From NCBI RefSeq assembly GCF_900129045.1, contig NZ_FQTX01000003.1:282992-346991 (forward strand): a stretch of 64,000 bases of DNA, given 5' to 3'. Shown here piece after piece: positions 55,342 through 64,000 of the stretch. This DNA comes from Bifidobacterium merycicum DSM 6492 (GTDB lineage: Bacteria; Actinomycetota; Actinomycetes; Actinomycetales; Bifidobacteriaceae). Position numbers and translations under genes: made by a program. Position 1 is the stretch's first letter, and each line of letters starts with the position of its first letter. Below the pieces are notes generated by a model. It was given only the letters and a program-made list of their open reading frames with translations, ran no database searches and was not told the DNA's origin.

Positions 55342-56024
55342 CGTTTCATGCTCCTCAAATAGCTCTATGTACTGAATGCCATCGTTCCCATTCTTACCTC
55401 TTCGCCGGCGAACTTTCCGCGTCATCGGGGAACGCTGAATTCAGTTATTCACAACCTAAATACGAGGTTATAGCATTCGTTTGCAATCCGCAAATCGAGA
55501 TCCGTAAAAGTTTCGCGGTCTGATTTTCTATGAATTTGATGGACATCGACACTGCCAATCACCTAGTATCCCAACCCTTGTTTTGGCGAAATAAAGCCGT
55601 TTTCCGAACGCAACCACACACTCGGTCTGTATTTTTCAACAATTGTTGACATGCTCACTTATTAGACTCTGTAAAATTCGCTGCCCAATTTCTTCCATTG
55701 ATTTTGACAATATGAAGACATATGACTATTTTTTTAACATTCGCTGACTTTGCCTTCGACATCGTTGTCAGGCATATTGTCATTGCCCTCTTCAACACCC
55801 CCGTACGCGAATTTGCCTCCCACTGTCATGCAGCCGTCGCTCCTACATACCCCTCCAGCACACACCAGGCATCCAGCCGCATATGCAAAAACCGCGCTGG
55901 AATCATCGATAAACGTTGATCCCAGCGCGGTCCATATGCACACCTGACGCCGCTATGGCTGTCTATGTATATGACTCCTGCATGGCAATTGCCCTATGCG
56001 AGCCAATTACCATATGCGGGACCG
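55342..56024. other. AT-rich promoter region of the pilus operon
   Basis: 683 bases. 55440-55760 is markedly AT-rich with several possible -10/-35 pairs on the minus strand; I cannot choose one. No homopolymer G tract of the phase-variable kind was seen. The terminator of the DUF3027 gene lies at 55891-55931. Confidence 0.5.
55891..55931 (-). terminator. Terminator of the DUF3027 gene
   Basis: ACCGCGCTGG / CCAGCGCGGT stem, 21-base interval with further TCA/TGA pairing, followed on the minus strand by TTTTT. About 94 bases beyond the stop codon. Confidence 0.75.
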
Positions 56025-57860
56025 TCACTCCTCGGCACTCTCGCCCGGTTCGGATTCGGGGTCGGCCTCCGGCTCTGCAGTCTCCTCGACAACCACCTCA
56101 GCTTCTGTCTCCGTGGATTCCACGATAAGCTCCAGCTGCTCGGCAACCGGCGCCGGCTTCGGCTCCGCCTCCACTTCGGCTTCCGCCCCAGACTCCGTCT
56201 CCGACTCTGTCTCAGATTCCGACCCAGATTCAGGCTTGGCGGATTCTGCAGCCGTGTCAACAGCCTCATCATCGGCCTCGCCAGAGGTGCTGCCAACAGA
56301 TGTTGCAACGCTCACGTCAACAGAACCATCATCATCGCTGTCAACAGGCTCATCAGTTGACTCGTCAACAGGCTTGTCAACAGCCCCACCGTCTTCAGAC
56401 TGCTCGTCGACCTTATGTTCAGCCGATTCGTCACCATCAGCACTGTCAACAGGCTTGTCAACAGATGTGTCAGCGGATTCGTCAACAGGTTCACCGTCAG
56501 TGTCGCCAACACCGTCAACAGACTCCTCGTCGGTATTGTCAACAGGCTCATCAGACTCGTCGTCAACACCATCAACGGATTCGTCGTCAACAGCCTCATC
56601 GCCAGACTCATCATCAGAGGCGACGGCAATGGCGACAACCGCTTCAAGCTCGGCGGAGGCGTCCACGCCGGATGGCTGGGTCTCGTTCGCCTCATCGTCA
56701 CCGTCATCCGGCTCGGTGTTAGCGAGGATATCCTCCTCGGTGGCCTCATCATCCTGATCGTCGTCAAGCTGTTCGATGGCTTCGACCACGCCACGCTCGT
56801 CACGTGGCTTCTGAGCGATCACGTCGATATGGAAATCGTCGTATGCGGGCTTCGACTGCACCCACAGGTGGCTCGGCTCCGGCGGTTCAATCTCGGAATG
56901 CTCGCCGCATCCGTGATCAACCGACACCACGCGGCCATCATCCGGGCTCCACTTGTTCGCGCACACGCCGAACATGCGGTTCAATTCGCCTTTCAACGGC
57001 ACGAAGAACCCGCAGGTGGAGCACAGGTTGCCGTCCGCGGTTTTGGTGGACAGCGCCTTCGGGCCACGCGGGCCCTCATACCAACGCTTCGCCACCTGGG
57101 CACGGCCCTTCGGGGATAGCACGTGGCGGCGGGACAGCGCGAATTCCTCAACGATGTCGTCGGTTTCGGCTTCCTTATCGGCCTCGATGGCTTCGGCAGC
57201 CGCAACAGCCTCAGCGGCCTTGTCAACATTTGTTGCAACATTTGTTGACTTGTCGCCATCTGCCACGTTGTCAACGTTTGTTGATTCACCGGCATTCGCC
57301 TGCATGTCAACATTCGTTGCGTTGTCAGCATCTGTTGACACGTCGGCATCCGAAGAACCATCGGCATTCCCTGATTCCGCACCGGTTGCCGCTTCGCCAA
57401 CATTCGTTGACTTATCAACACTTGTTGACGCATCGGCAGCATCAGCCGCCTGCACGGGCTTGGTCTTGCGGAACCCGTCTTCAAGTCTGGGATCATCCGG
57501 ATCGGTACCAATGGAATCAGTCGGCGCCAAATCAGTAGGCTCCAACCTATCCTTCCACGGCACCCAAGCGGGCGGCACCAAAGCATCATCCGTGGGCACC
57601 AGCGACGACTCATTCACCGTCCACGTGCCCACCTCAGCATCGTGATACAACGTGACCGACCATTGCCATCCCTCGTATCCGCGCACATCCGCAGCCAAGC
57701 GGAAATCCGTCACATTGTCGCCAAGCTCGATGGCATTGACAACATCGCCCACCTGCTCGGGTTCATCGGCCACATCCATGGCCACCGCACGGGCAATATC
57801 GCGCGGATCCGGCTGCTCGGACGGCATCTGCGGGTCAAGAACTTCATCGGTTCCGGTCAT
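56025..57860 (-). CDS. DUF3027 protein with repeat insertion and long acidic tail
   Basis: 611 residues. The DUF3027 domain is in two parts: residues about 20-130 (GYEGWQWSVTLYHDAE, PAWVPWKDRL, DDPRLEDGF) and about 235-345 (LSPKGRAQVAKRWYEG, CSTCGFF ... GVCANKWSPDDGRVVSVDHG), the latter with four Cys suited to zinc binding. Between them lies a ~100-residue stretch with STNVD/ATNVD repeats; after about 375 comes a highly acidic Asp/Glu/Ser/Val tail of over 200 residues. The function of the family is unknown. ATG 57860; the cold-shock gene ends four bases away. Confidence 0.8.
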   Translation of the reverse strand: MTGTDEVLDPQMPSEQPDPRDIARAVAMDVADEPEQVGDVVNAIELGDNVTDFRLAADVRGYEGWQWSVTLYHDAEVGTWTVNESSLVPTDDALVPPAWVPWKDRLEPTDLAPTDSIGTDPDDPRLEDGFRKTKPVQAADAADASTSVDKSTNVGEAATGAESGNADGSSDADVSTDADNATNVDMQANAGESTNVDNVADGDKSTNVATNVDKAAEAVAAAEAIEADKEAETDDIVEEFALSRRHVLSPKGRAQVAKRWYEGPRGPKALSTKTADGNLCSTCGFFVPLKGELNRMFGVCANKWSPDDGRVVSVDHGCGEHSEIEPPEPSHLWVQSKPAYDDFHIDVIAQKPRDERGVVEAIEQLDDDQDDEATEEDILANTEPDDGDDEANETQPSGVDASAELEAVVAIAVASDDESGDEAVDDESVDGVDDESDEPVDNTDEESVDGVGDTDGEPVDESADTSVDKPVDSADGDESAEHKVDEQSEDGGAVDKPVDESTDEPVDSDDDGSVDVSVATSVGSTSGEADDEAVDTAAESAKPESGSESETESETESGAEAEVEAEPKPAPVAEQLELIVESTETEAEVVVEETAEPEADPESEPGESAEE

Positions 57861-57863
57861 AAA

Positions 57864-58253
57864 TCAGTCCTGTACGTCGAAATTGTCGGCAACCGCACGC
57901 AACAGTGTCGCCAGCTTCCGGCTCTCGGAAGGAGAGGGGTAATGGTGGCGACGCAGCGTGTTGCCTGCGGAATCCAACATCTTAATGAGATCCTCGCAGA
58001 TGGCGGCCATGTCATCGGGCTTCGGGCGAGTGGCCTTGACCAGCGACGGACCGGCTGCGATAAGTTTCACATCCATGGCCTGCGGCCCCCTACGGCCAGC
58101 AACCACGGCATACTCCACCTTAGCGTTCTTACGCAACGTGGTGGTTCCAGCGGGCAAAGCGGCCGCGGGGAGGAACACGTCCTCGCCTTTCTCACTGGCG
58201 ATGAAGCCGTATCCCTTAGCGGCGTCAAACCAACGAACTCGACCGGTGGGCAT
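57864..58253 (-). CDS. Cold-shock domain protein
   Basis: 129 residues: cold-shock domain (1-65) with RNP1 KGYGFI and RNP2 DVFLP, then a ~60-residue helical extension not found in CspA. Binds single-stranded RNA/DNA. It ends four bases before the DUF3027 start, so the two form an operon; this neighbourhood is common in Actinobacteria. GCGAGAG lies before ATG 58253. Confidence 0.9.
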   Translation of the reverse strand: MPTGRVRWFDAAKGYGFIASEKGEDVFLPAAALPAGTTTLRKNAKVEYAVVAGRRGPQAMDVKLIAAGPSLVKATRPKPDDMAAICEDLIKMLDSAGNTLRRHHYPSPSESRKLATLLRAVADNFDVQD

Positions 58254-58562
58254 TGCGCACTCTCGCTTTCCTAATCCTAAAAAACATTAACCGATTTATT
58301 TTAGCGCAAGCTCCGTATGCCCGCCAGAGGTGCAGGTGCACGGTTGGTGAGGGAGTCTGGTTGGCGAAGGAGTCTAGTGGAGGAGACAGACACGAGACGG
58401 ACATGAGACGGACATGAGACGGGAGTTGAGCGCGAAACAGAAGCTGAATGCGAAACATATGAAGATTCCCCTCCCCCCTCCACCGAAATCAGACAAAACC
58501 GCCCCATTCCCGTCCGATTCCGGTACGAGACACGCGAAACCTCCCCATCCCCTCCTCCGAAA
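58254..58562. repeat. R1 units between cold-shock and kinase genes
   Basis: 309 bases. One R1 unit at 58487-58519; a second (58561-58593) begins here and forms the end of the kinase reading frame. 58370-58420 has short GAGACGGACAT repeats. No gene. Confidence 0.65.
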
Positions 58563-60842
58563 TCAGACAAAATTGGCCTGTTTTTGTCCGATTCCAGTAT
58601 GGGACAGCCCGTCCGTACCGGCACCGACACTAGCCGCGCCAGCCGTACCAGCACCAGCCGTACCAGCACCAGCACCAGCTGCGCCGGTTGCCACCGGATT
58701 CACAAGATGCGTCAACGGCAGCACAATGGTGAAAGTCAAACCACCGCCAGGCGTATCCGTAGCGCAAATAAAGCCCTGATGCGCCCGCACCACGGACTGC
58801 GCGATGGCAAGCCCCAAACCGGTTCCGCCCTTGGCCCTCGCACGCGAAGGATCGGCGGTGAAGAACCGTTCGAACAGCTGCGAACGCGTCTCCGTAGGCA
58901 CGCCCGGCCCGTGATCTTCGAAGCACAACACCGCATACGCGGTTCCGGTGGACATGCTCTGCCCCACTTCCGCCGCGTCCAGGAACTGCCGTAGCGAAGC
59001 ATCATTCGAAGGCAGCGTGGCCAGGTCGCGCTGGTTGATCGAGGCGAGCATGGTGCCCATCGACACGCGCACCGGTGAATCAGACGGCGTATAACGATGC
59101 ACGTTGCCCACGATATTCGTCACCACCTGGCGCAACCTCGACGCGTCACCAATCAGCGTGATCGGCTGCATTTGACCTTCCACAACCTCCAACGCACACG
59201 GGTGCTCCCCGTCCGCGGGCTTGAGCGTAACGGTGCCGCGCGTCACTTCACGTTCCGGGTCGAGCGCGTGCAGATCATCGGTCGCGTCGGTTACGAGCGA
59301 GGTGAGTGACACCTCCTGCGTCATATCGATGCCGCGCCCCTCGTCCAGTCGGGCGAGCGAGAGCAGGTCTTCCACCAGCACGGTCATGCGTTGGCTGGAA
59401 CGTTCGATGTGCGCGATCGATTCGTCCGCGCGTTCCAATGCGCCTGGCATGTCACGCTGCATGGTGTACAGCTCCGCATAACCGTGGATTGCGGCGAGCG
59501 GCGTGCGCAGTTCGTGGCTTGCATCGGAGACGAAGCGTTTCATCTTCTCGGTGGTCTGCTCCTGCTCGTGGAAGCTGCGTTCGATGCGGGCAAGCATGAT
59601 GTTCAGCGACGAGGAGAGCGAACCGACTTCAGTATTTTCGGGCGCAGGCGGCACACGCTGGCTCAAATCACCTGCCGCGATCTGGGCGGCGGTTTTCTCG
59701 ATGCGTTTCAGCGGTTGCAATGTACGGCGGATGATGAGCGCAGACAGTGATCCGCCGAGCAGCACGATGGCGATGCCCACGGTGATGCAGTATTGGGTCA
59801 GGGTGTTGATGATGTCGATTTGGTCGGACAGTGACAAACCGATGAACACCACGCCTTTGACGGTTTCGTTGCCTTTATTATCCGCCTCGACCCATTTGAA
59901 CGCGGCCACGCGCCATGGTGCCCGTGCGGCTTGCAATACGCCGCTGCCTACCGCAACATGCTTCCCGTTCGTTGTGGCATCCGTGCCGTCGGCTCCGCTT
60001 TCCAGGTCATTGTTCGGGTCGGTTCCTGTGCCGCCGTCCACGGAATTGTTCGCGACCGCGCGCAGCACGGCGTTCGTGGTGAACGGCTTGCCGTACATGT
60101 CGTCGGTCAGCTGGTCGTCGGTCGGCAGTTTCGGCATGGAAACGATTGACGCGCCGGTCAGCCCGGCGACGGACGGCACCAGAGGAGTGCTCACTTTGCC
60201 TGTGAATTCACCGTTTTCGACGTATCGCACCTGCAGGAAGTAGTTGTTGCCCATGCCGCTGTTCTGACTGTTCGACCCGCGCAGCATGGTAGTGTTGCTC
60301 AGGATCAGCGAGCGCTGCGAGATGAGCTGGTTGTCGGTTTTCTGCAGCAGATAGCTGCTGACGAGTTGGCGGATCGCGGTGGAGATGCCTACCGTGCCGA
60401 CGATGAGCACGATGAGCGTGCAGGCGACGAGTTTGGTGCTCAGTGAGAACCGGTCGAAACGGTTGAGGAAGAGTTTGGCGAAGGTCTGGTGCTTGGCTTT
60501 GAATGCGCCGGTTTTCGCCGCGGTGCGTGCGGCGGCTTCGGCTTTCGCTTTGGCTTTGTTCGCGGCTTTCGCGGCTTTCGCGGTGGCCTTGTTCGCGGCT
60601 TTCGCGGCTTTCGCGGTGGCCTTGGCTGCGGCTTTCGCGGCGTTAGCGGCTGGCTTGCCGGACTGGGCACCCTGCGCAGAGGCCTCAGATGCCGCATTGG
60701 CGGCGGCACCGGTCTGGGCGCCACCGCCAATGGGAGCATCCGAAGTCGTCTCGCTTGGCGTACGCGGACCGTTCGGACCGGTCTGATCGTTCGGGCTTTC
60801 CTGCACGCCTGGCGTATGCGGTTCCTGCTGGGGCGCGGTCAT
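58563..60842 (-). CDS. Sensor histidine kinase with H1-like N-terminus and repeat-derived C-terminus
   Basis: 759 residues. Residues 1-120 are Ala/Lys-rich (KAAKAANKATAKAAKAANK), histone H1-like; TM1 at about 140-160; extracytoplasmic sensor (160-345); TM2 about 350-370; HAMP; HisKA with SHELRTPLAAIHGY (His about 442); HATPase with N and G boxes (GGTGLGLAIAQSVV). Autophosphorylates and passes phosphate to the regulator upstream. ATG 60842 overlaps the regulator stop (ATGA). The last residues, LSHTGIGQKQANFV, are encoded by an R1 repeat and are not part of the kinase fold. Confidence 0.9.
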   Translation of the reverse strand: MTAPQQEPHTPGVQESPNDQTGPNGPRTPSETTSDAPIGGGAQTGAAANAASEASAQGAQSGKPAANAAKAAAKATAKAAKAANKATAKAAKAANKAKAKAEAAARTAAKTGAFKAKHQTFAKLFLNRFDRFSLSTKLVACTLIVLIVGTVGISTAIRQLVSSYLLQKTDNQLISQRSLILSNTTMLRGSNSQNSGMGNNYFLQVRYVENGEFTGKVSTPLVPSVAGLTGASIVSMPKLPTDDQLTDDMYGKPFTTNAVLRAVANNSVDGGTGTDPNNDLESGADGTDATTNGKHVAVGSGVLQAARAPWRVAAFKWVEADNKGNETVKGVVFIGLSLSDQIDIINTLTQYCITVGIAIVLLGGSLSALIIRRTLQPLKRIEKTAAQIAAGDLSQRVPPAPENTEVGSLSSSLNIMLARIERSFHEQEQTTEKMKRFVSDASHELRTPLAAIHGYAELYTMQRDMPGALERADESIAHIERSSQRMTVLVEDLLSLARLDEGRGIDMTQEVSLTSLVTDATDDLHALDPEREVTRGTVTLKPADGEHPCALEVVEGQMQPITLIGDASRLRQVVTNIVGNVHRYTPSDSPVRVSMGTMLASINQRDLATLPSNDASLRQFLDAAEVGQSMSTGTAYAVLCFEDHGPGVPTETRSQLFERFFTADPSRARAKGGTGLGLAIAQSVVRAHQGFICATDTPGGGLTFTIVLPLTHLVNPVATGAAGAGAGTAGAGTAGAASVGAGTDGLSHTGIGQKQANFV

Positions 60843-61570
60843 GAGCGTGGCTCTCGAATCATGTAGCCGATGCCGCGCTTCGTTTCGATCAGCGGGGTGA
60901 CCTTATGCTTCTCGCCGTTCTCGTCAGTCACCTCGATTCCGTCAACCTTCTTGCGCAGGTATGAAATGTAGCTTTCCACGATTGCCGCGTCGCCGCCCCA
61001 GTCGTACTGCCACACGTGATCGAGGATCTGCGCCTTGCTCAGCACACGGCCGGAATTATCCATCAGATAGCGCAGCAGCTTGTATTCCGTAGGGCTCAGG
61101 TCGATGGACTGGCCGGCACGGGTGACGTCATGCGAATCCTCATTGATTTCAAGATCGCCCACGCGGATGATCGGATCCTCTTCGGTCTGTTCGCGCGTGC
61201 GGCGCAGAATGGCACGGATGCGGGCCACGACCTCTTCGAGGCTGAACGGCTTGGTGACGTAATCGTCGCCGCCGACCGTCAAGCCCATCACCTTGTCTTG
61301 CGTATCGTCGCGGGCGGTGAGGAAGAGGACCGGGGCGTTGATGCCTTCTTGGCGGATACGACGGGTCACGGTGAATCCGTCGATGTCAGGGAGCATGACG
61401 TCGAGCACGATGAGATCGGGCTGGACCTTTTCGATAACTTCGATGGCTTCCGAACCAGAGGCTGCGGTAGAGACTTCGAAGTTCGCGAAATGCAAGGATG
61501 CCACCAGCAGTTCGCGGATGGACGGCTCGTCGTCGACAACAACAATCGATGCTTCAGTAGGCTTACTCAT
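60839..61570 (-). CDS. OmpR-family response regulator
   Basis: 243 residues: receiver domain with acidic pair DDE (about 14), phospho-Asp in IVLDVMLPD (about 54), switch Thr in FLTARDD and Lys in VTKPFS; DNA-binding winged helix (about 135-240) with DLSPTEYKLLRYLMDNSGRV and YISYLRKKVD. Partner of the kinase downstream; related to TcrX/TrcR-type regulators. ATG 61570 begins the conserved sequence but GGAGG is only two bases away; ATG 61582 four codons earlier is an alternative. Confidence 0.92.
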   Translation of the reverse strand: MSKPTEASIVVVDDEPSIRELLVASLHFANFEVSTAASGSEAIEVIEKVQPDLIVLDVMLPDIDGFTVTRRIRQEGINAPVLFLTARDDTQDKVMGLTVGGDDYVTKPFSLEEVVARIRAILRRTREQTEEDPIIRVGDLEINEDSHDVTRAGQSIDLSPTEYKLLRYLMDNSGRVLSKAQILDHVWQYDWGGDAAIVESYISYLRKKVDGIEVTDENGEKHKVTPLIETKRGIGYMIREPRS

Positions 61571-61748
61571 AGCCTCCAGCATGACCCGCAACCCTGTAGG
61601 TTTCCTGAATGTCCTCTGAATTTTCATGCATCCTTCGGAAAAACCAAGGGCTGTCTCATACCGGAATCAGACAGAAATGGGCCGATTCTGTCCGATTTTG
61701 CGTTTCGCTGCGATGCAAGGCGCGGGTCAATGCGGCGGCAACGGCGAA
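61571..61748. repeat. R1 unit between regulator and TPM gene
   Basis: One R1 unit with exact geometry at 61665-61697 (AATCAGACA, 15 bases, TGTCCGATT), preceded by CATACCGG as at most other copies. No other feature. Confidence 0.7.
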
Positions 61749-63101
61749 TCAGTCGTCCCGGAAGCCGCCGTTGCCGCCATCGTTGTCGTTGTTGCCTTCG
61801 ATGCGACGGGTGCCGGGGATGAACGGTTTCGCGAACATCGCCTCGATGTCATCGGAAACGGACTGGTCGACGGAACCGTCACCCGGCATGAACGAATCGC
61901 CCGCATGGAACCGCGGCTCGGATTCGTCAAGCTCTGCGGACTGCACGGACCGCACGTCCACGGACTCACCGCCTTCATCCTCATCGCCCCGGCGCTTGCG
62001 CTTCCTGCGGTTCTTCGCAGCGGTTTGGGCAGCGAGCTCCGTGGCGGTTTCAACGGCATCTCCCGCGGATTCCGCAGCTCCGGTAACCGCCTCAACAACG
62101 CCCACGACAGCGCCAGCAACGGCGTCGTTTCGCGCTTCGTCGGTCAAACCGTCTATCAAACCGCCGGTCAAACCGCCGGTCAAACCGCCGGTTTCGGCAC
62201 TCGTTCCGGTCAAGGTTTCAGCCGTATTCTCAGCCGCCTGATCAGCGGCCTTCTTGTCTCTTCGACCCTTGTGCCCATGACGATTGCCGTGCGCGGAACC
62301 GCCCTTGCGTTTCTCGCCGCGCTTGCGTTCCTTCCCTGAGGACCCGCCGGCAGGCTCCCCGGCGTGACGCCTACGGTTCGCGCGGGTGCGCTTGCCCGCC
62401 GCAGCCCTCTTCGCATCCAACTCGGCTTCCTTGTGCCTCTTGCGGTTGCGCAGCACGATCAGGACCGCGCCCACGATCAGCAGTGCCACGGCGCAAATCA
62501 GGCCGATGATGCCAACGACCGTCAGCGAGGAGGATGTCGAGGTCTTCTTCAGCAGCATGATTTCGTCCATCATGGCGATGGCCGCGCCGGACCAATCCTG
62601 AGCACCACTCTTCGCCAGCTTGTCGGTGGCGGCTTCGCTCAGCGCCTCCACGGTTTTCTTGTTGCGCAGCCACTCGTCGGAATTCGAGGATGCGACCACC
62701 ACCAGTTTGCCGTCGCCGGATGCTACGGCCAGCAGCACGGTATTCGGTTTCGGACTCAACGATTCGAGCACGCCGGTCGCCCACTCCACGGGCTTCACCT
62801 CGGTGCCGAAACTCTCCACATAGAGCAGGCGGACCGTGGCACCGGTCTGCTCCTTTGTTTCCTTGATTTTGTCGGAAACCGAGGAAGTGTTCGAACCGAG
62901 CAGGTTCTGCGGGTCGGTGATGTTCTCCGTAAGGGTTCCCTCACCCTCGGCGAGTGCATACGGGGTTATCCACAACGCGCACATCATCGCCAAAACCAAG
63001 CAAACAAGCCATTTCACCGCTTGCGACACACCAGTACGGGGGGTACGGGGGGTTCCGACCACAGCACCCGTTTTTTCGCCGTTCAACGCTTCGAATGTCA
63101 T
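61749..63101 (-). CDS. TPM-domain (DUF477) membrane protein
   Basis: About 450 residues. Signal or TM segment (about 30-50), TPM domain outside (about 55-190, with GVLESLSPKPNTVLLAVASG and DWSGAAIAMMDEI), TM2 (about 198-222), then a long cytoplasmic tail: strongly basic (RKRHKEAELDAKR ... HGNRHGHKGRRDKK), then GGLTGGLTGGL repeats, then acidic. TPM domains act in phosphatase or membrane-protein quality roles; function here unknown. ATG 63101 follows GGTGGAG; 63113 is an alternative start. Confidence 0.8.
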   Translation of the reverse strand: MTFEALNGEKTGAVVGTPRTPRTGVSQAVKWLVCLVLAMMCALWITPYALAEGEGTLTENITDPQNLLGSNTSSVSDKIKETKEQTGATVRLLYVESFGTEVKPVEWATGVLESLSPKPNTVLLAVASGDGKLVVVASSNSDEWLRNKKTVEALSEAATDKLAKSGAQDWSGAAIAMMDEIMLLKKTSTSSSLTVVGIIGLICAVALLIVGAVLIVLRNRKRHKEAELDAKRAAAGKRTRANRRRHAGEPAGGSSGKERKRGEKRKGGSAHGNRHGHKGRRDKKAADQAAENTAETLTGTSAETGGLTGGLTGGLIDGLTDEARNDAVAGAVVGVVEAVTGAAESAGDAVETATELAAQTAAKNRRKRKRRGDEDEGGESVDVRSVQSAELDESEPRFHAGDSFMPGDGSVDQSVSDDIEAMFAKPFIPGTRRIEGNNDNDGGNGGFRDD

Positions 63102-63181
63102 ACACTCCACCATACCGACCTGTTTGGGCACCGACAAACAGCGAATTATGGAGTAACCGTGGTTGTTTGGGGTGACTCAGT

Positions 63182-63309
63182 GAGTTTGCTTGGCGAGTTG
63201 CTTGGCGAGTTCGCCTGGCGAGTTGCTTGGCGAGTTCGCCTGGTGAGTTGCTTGGCGAGTTCGCCTGGTGAGTTGCTTGGCGAGTTCGCCTGGTGAGTTG
63301 CTTAGCGGC
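63182..63309. repeat. 25-base tandem repeat between divergent genes
   Basis: Four full copies of a 25-base unit (starts 63195, 63220, 63245, 63270) plus partial ends. Each unit contains the near-palindrome GGCGAGTTCGCC, so similar dyads recur every 25 bases between the TPM gene and the WXG100 gene. Confidence 0.8.
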
Positions 63310-63426
63310 TCTCGGCCTGAAGCAGTGCGTCCAAGCAGGTTCGGCACAACGAATAACCGATCAATCAGAACAGGAACGCCTGCAAGCAGGCACACGGACA
63401 AACACACGAGCAGTAAGGAGACAACG

Positions 63427-63717
63427 ATGCCTCAGTATCAAGTGGATTCCGAACAGATTCAGTCATCAAGCGCGGCGGTACAGAGTTCGGTGAGTCAGAT
63501 TCGCCAAGCGGTTGCGGGGATGTACGCCAATCTCAACACGCTGCAAGGCGTGTGGCGGGGATCGGCGGCAGCGCAGTTCGGAGCTGTGGCGGCGCAGTGG
63601 CGAAGCGCACAGCAACAGATGGAGAACTCGCTTGAAGCAATCCAGCGGGCGCTGACCCAGGCTTCGACGGTGTATGCCGAAGCGGAGACCGCCGCGTCGC
63701 GCCTGTTCGCGCAGTGA
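63427..63717 (+). CDS. WXG100-family protein
   Basis: 96 residues, the exact size class of ESAT-6-like proteins, two helices around the WRG turn (LQGVWRGSAAAQFGAV, Trp about 43). Such proteins are secreted as dimers by type VII systems; the required C-terminal YXXXD/E appears as YAEAE (about 84-88). AAGGAG precedes ATG 63427. No secretion ATPase is in the window; partners may lie to the right. Confidence 0.9.
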   Translation: MPQYQVDSEQIQSSSAAVQSSVSQIRQAVAGMYANLNTLQGVWRGSAAAQFGAVAAQWRSAQQQMENSLEAIQRALTQASTVYAEAETAASRLFAQ

Positions 63718-64000
63718 TTGCCGGGCGGCTTCGGTAATCCCGGTCACAATCCCAATCCCGGCTGGTTCCAGTTGGTTCCGGTTGGTTCCGGCCAGCCCAA
63801 TCGATTCCGGATAATCCCCAGCTAATCCCAATATCACCAGTAATCCAGCAACCCTCAGCGTAGCCATATACGGACCCCGTCCCCATCTGGCTACGCTTAC
63901 TCATACCCAGCGCATCCAACCGGAGAAACCATCCCCAACTGCCTACACTCACCACCCCCAGCGCAGACAGATGGAAACGACTCCCCCAAATCCCTACACT
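63718..64000. repeat. R3 repeats at the right end
   Basis: 283 bases without a gene. 63745-63830 has short GGTTCC-type repeats; from 63851 to the edge runs an R3 array (AGCGTAG, ACAGATGGAAACGACT, CCTACACT), continuing beyond the window. Confidence 0.65.

Noticed and set aside
55342..55760. Phase-variation G tract controlling the pilus operon
   Set aside because: No homopolymer G or C run near the start of the tip adhesin gene.

Overview
The window looks like a chromosomal stretch of a Bifidobacterium (Actinomycetota). The support is the high GC content, the protein sequences of prs, upp, rlmH, clpB, clpC, thiSFG and a DUF3027 protein, an HspR-type HAIR operator ahead of clpB, and a sortase-dependent pilus cluster. 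I do not assign a species. No rRNA, tRNA, prophage, complete insertion sequence or true CRISPR array was found.

Layout. 1-4598 (minus): ferrous-iron uptake cluster (FTR1 permease, P19-type lipoprotein, DUF2318 membrane protein, start of a MacB-like permease). 4864-11770: CPA2 antiporter, an HTH protein with a possible remnant partner, an amino-acid permease, the scar of two truncated genes (AGE epimerase and DUF624), and an MFS transporter. 11878-18440 (minus): seven-gene amino-acid operon with two ABC ATPases, a D-2-hydroxyacid dehydrogenase, an aminotransferase, two permeases and one binding lipoprotein. 18919-28378: prs, a MarR-controlled heterodimeric ABC exporter, an aldo/keto reductase, and a TPP riboswitch driving thiS-thiF-thiG. 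28538-45417: permease, ApbE, upp, rlmH, GDPD, gluQ, clpB, FAH hydrolase, acylphosphatase, YggS, clpC. 45632-55341: universal stress protein, then a pilus operon (tip adhesin, major pilin, accessory pilin, class C sortase). 56025-63717: DUF3027 protein, cold-shock protein, two-component system, TPM-domain protein and a WXG100 protein.

The least expected content is in the gaps. At least five families of dispersed inverted repeats (R1 to R5 here) fill the spacers. R1 has a fixed 9-15-9 geometry in eight intergenic copies and at the 3' end of the histidine kinase gene; a related sequence is expanded in frame inside apbE. R4 is a long palindrome at gene ends. R5 is a hairpin whose loop of about 30 bases is conserved while its 19-25 bp arms differ completely between copies yet stay complementary. 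R2 and R3 form arrays. R5 and R1 are the best candidates for something undescribed. Among proteins, the pilus tip adhesin has two Ig-like domains and a starch-binding-like module apparently inserted inside one SpaA domain.
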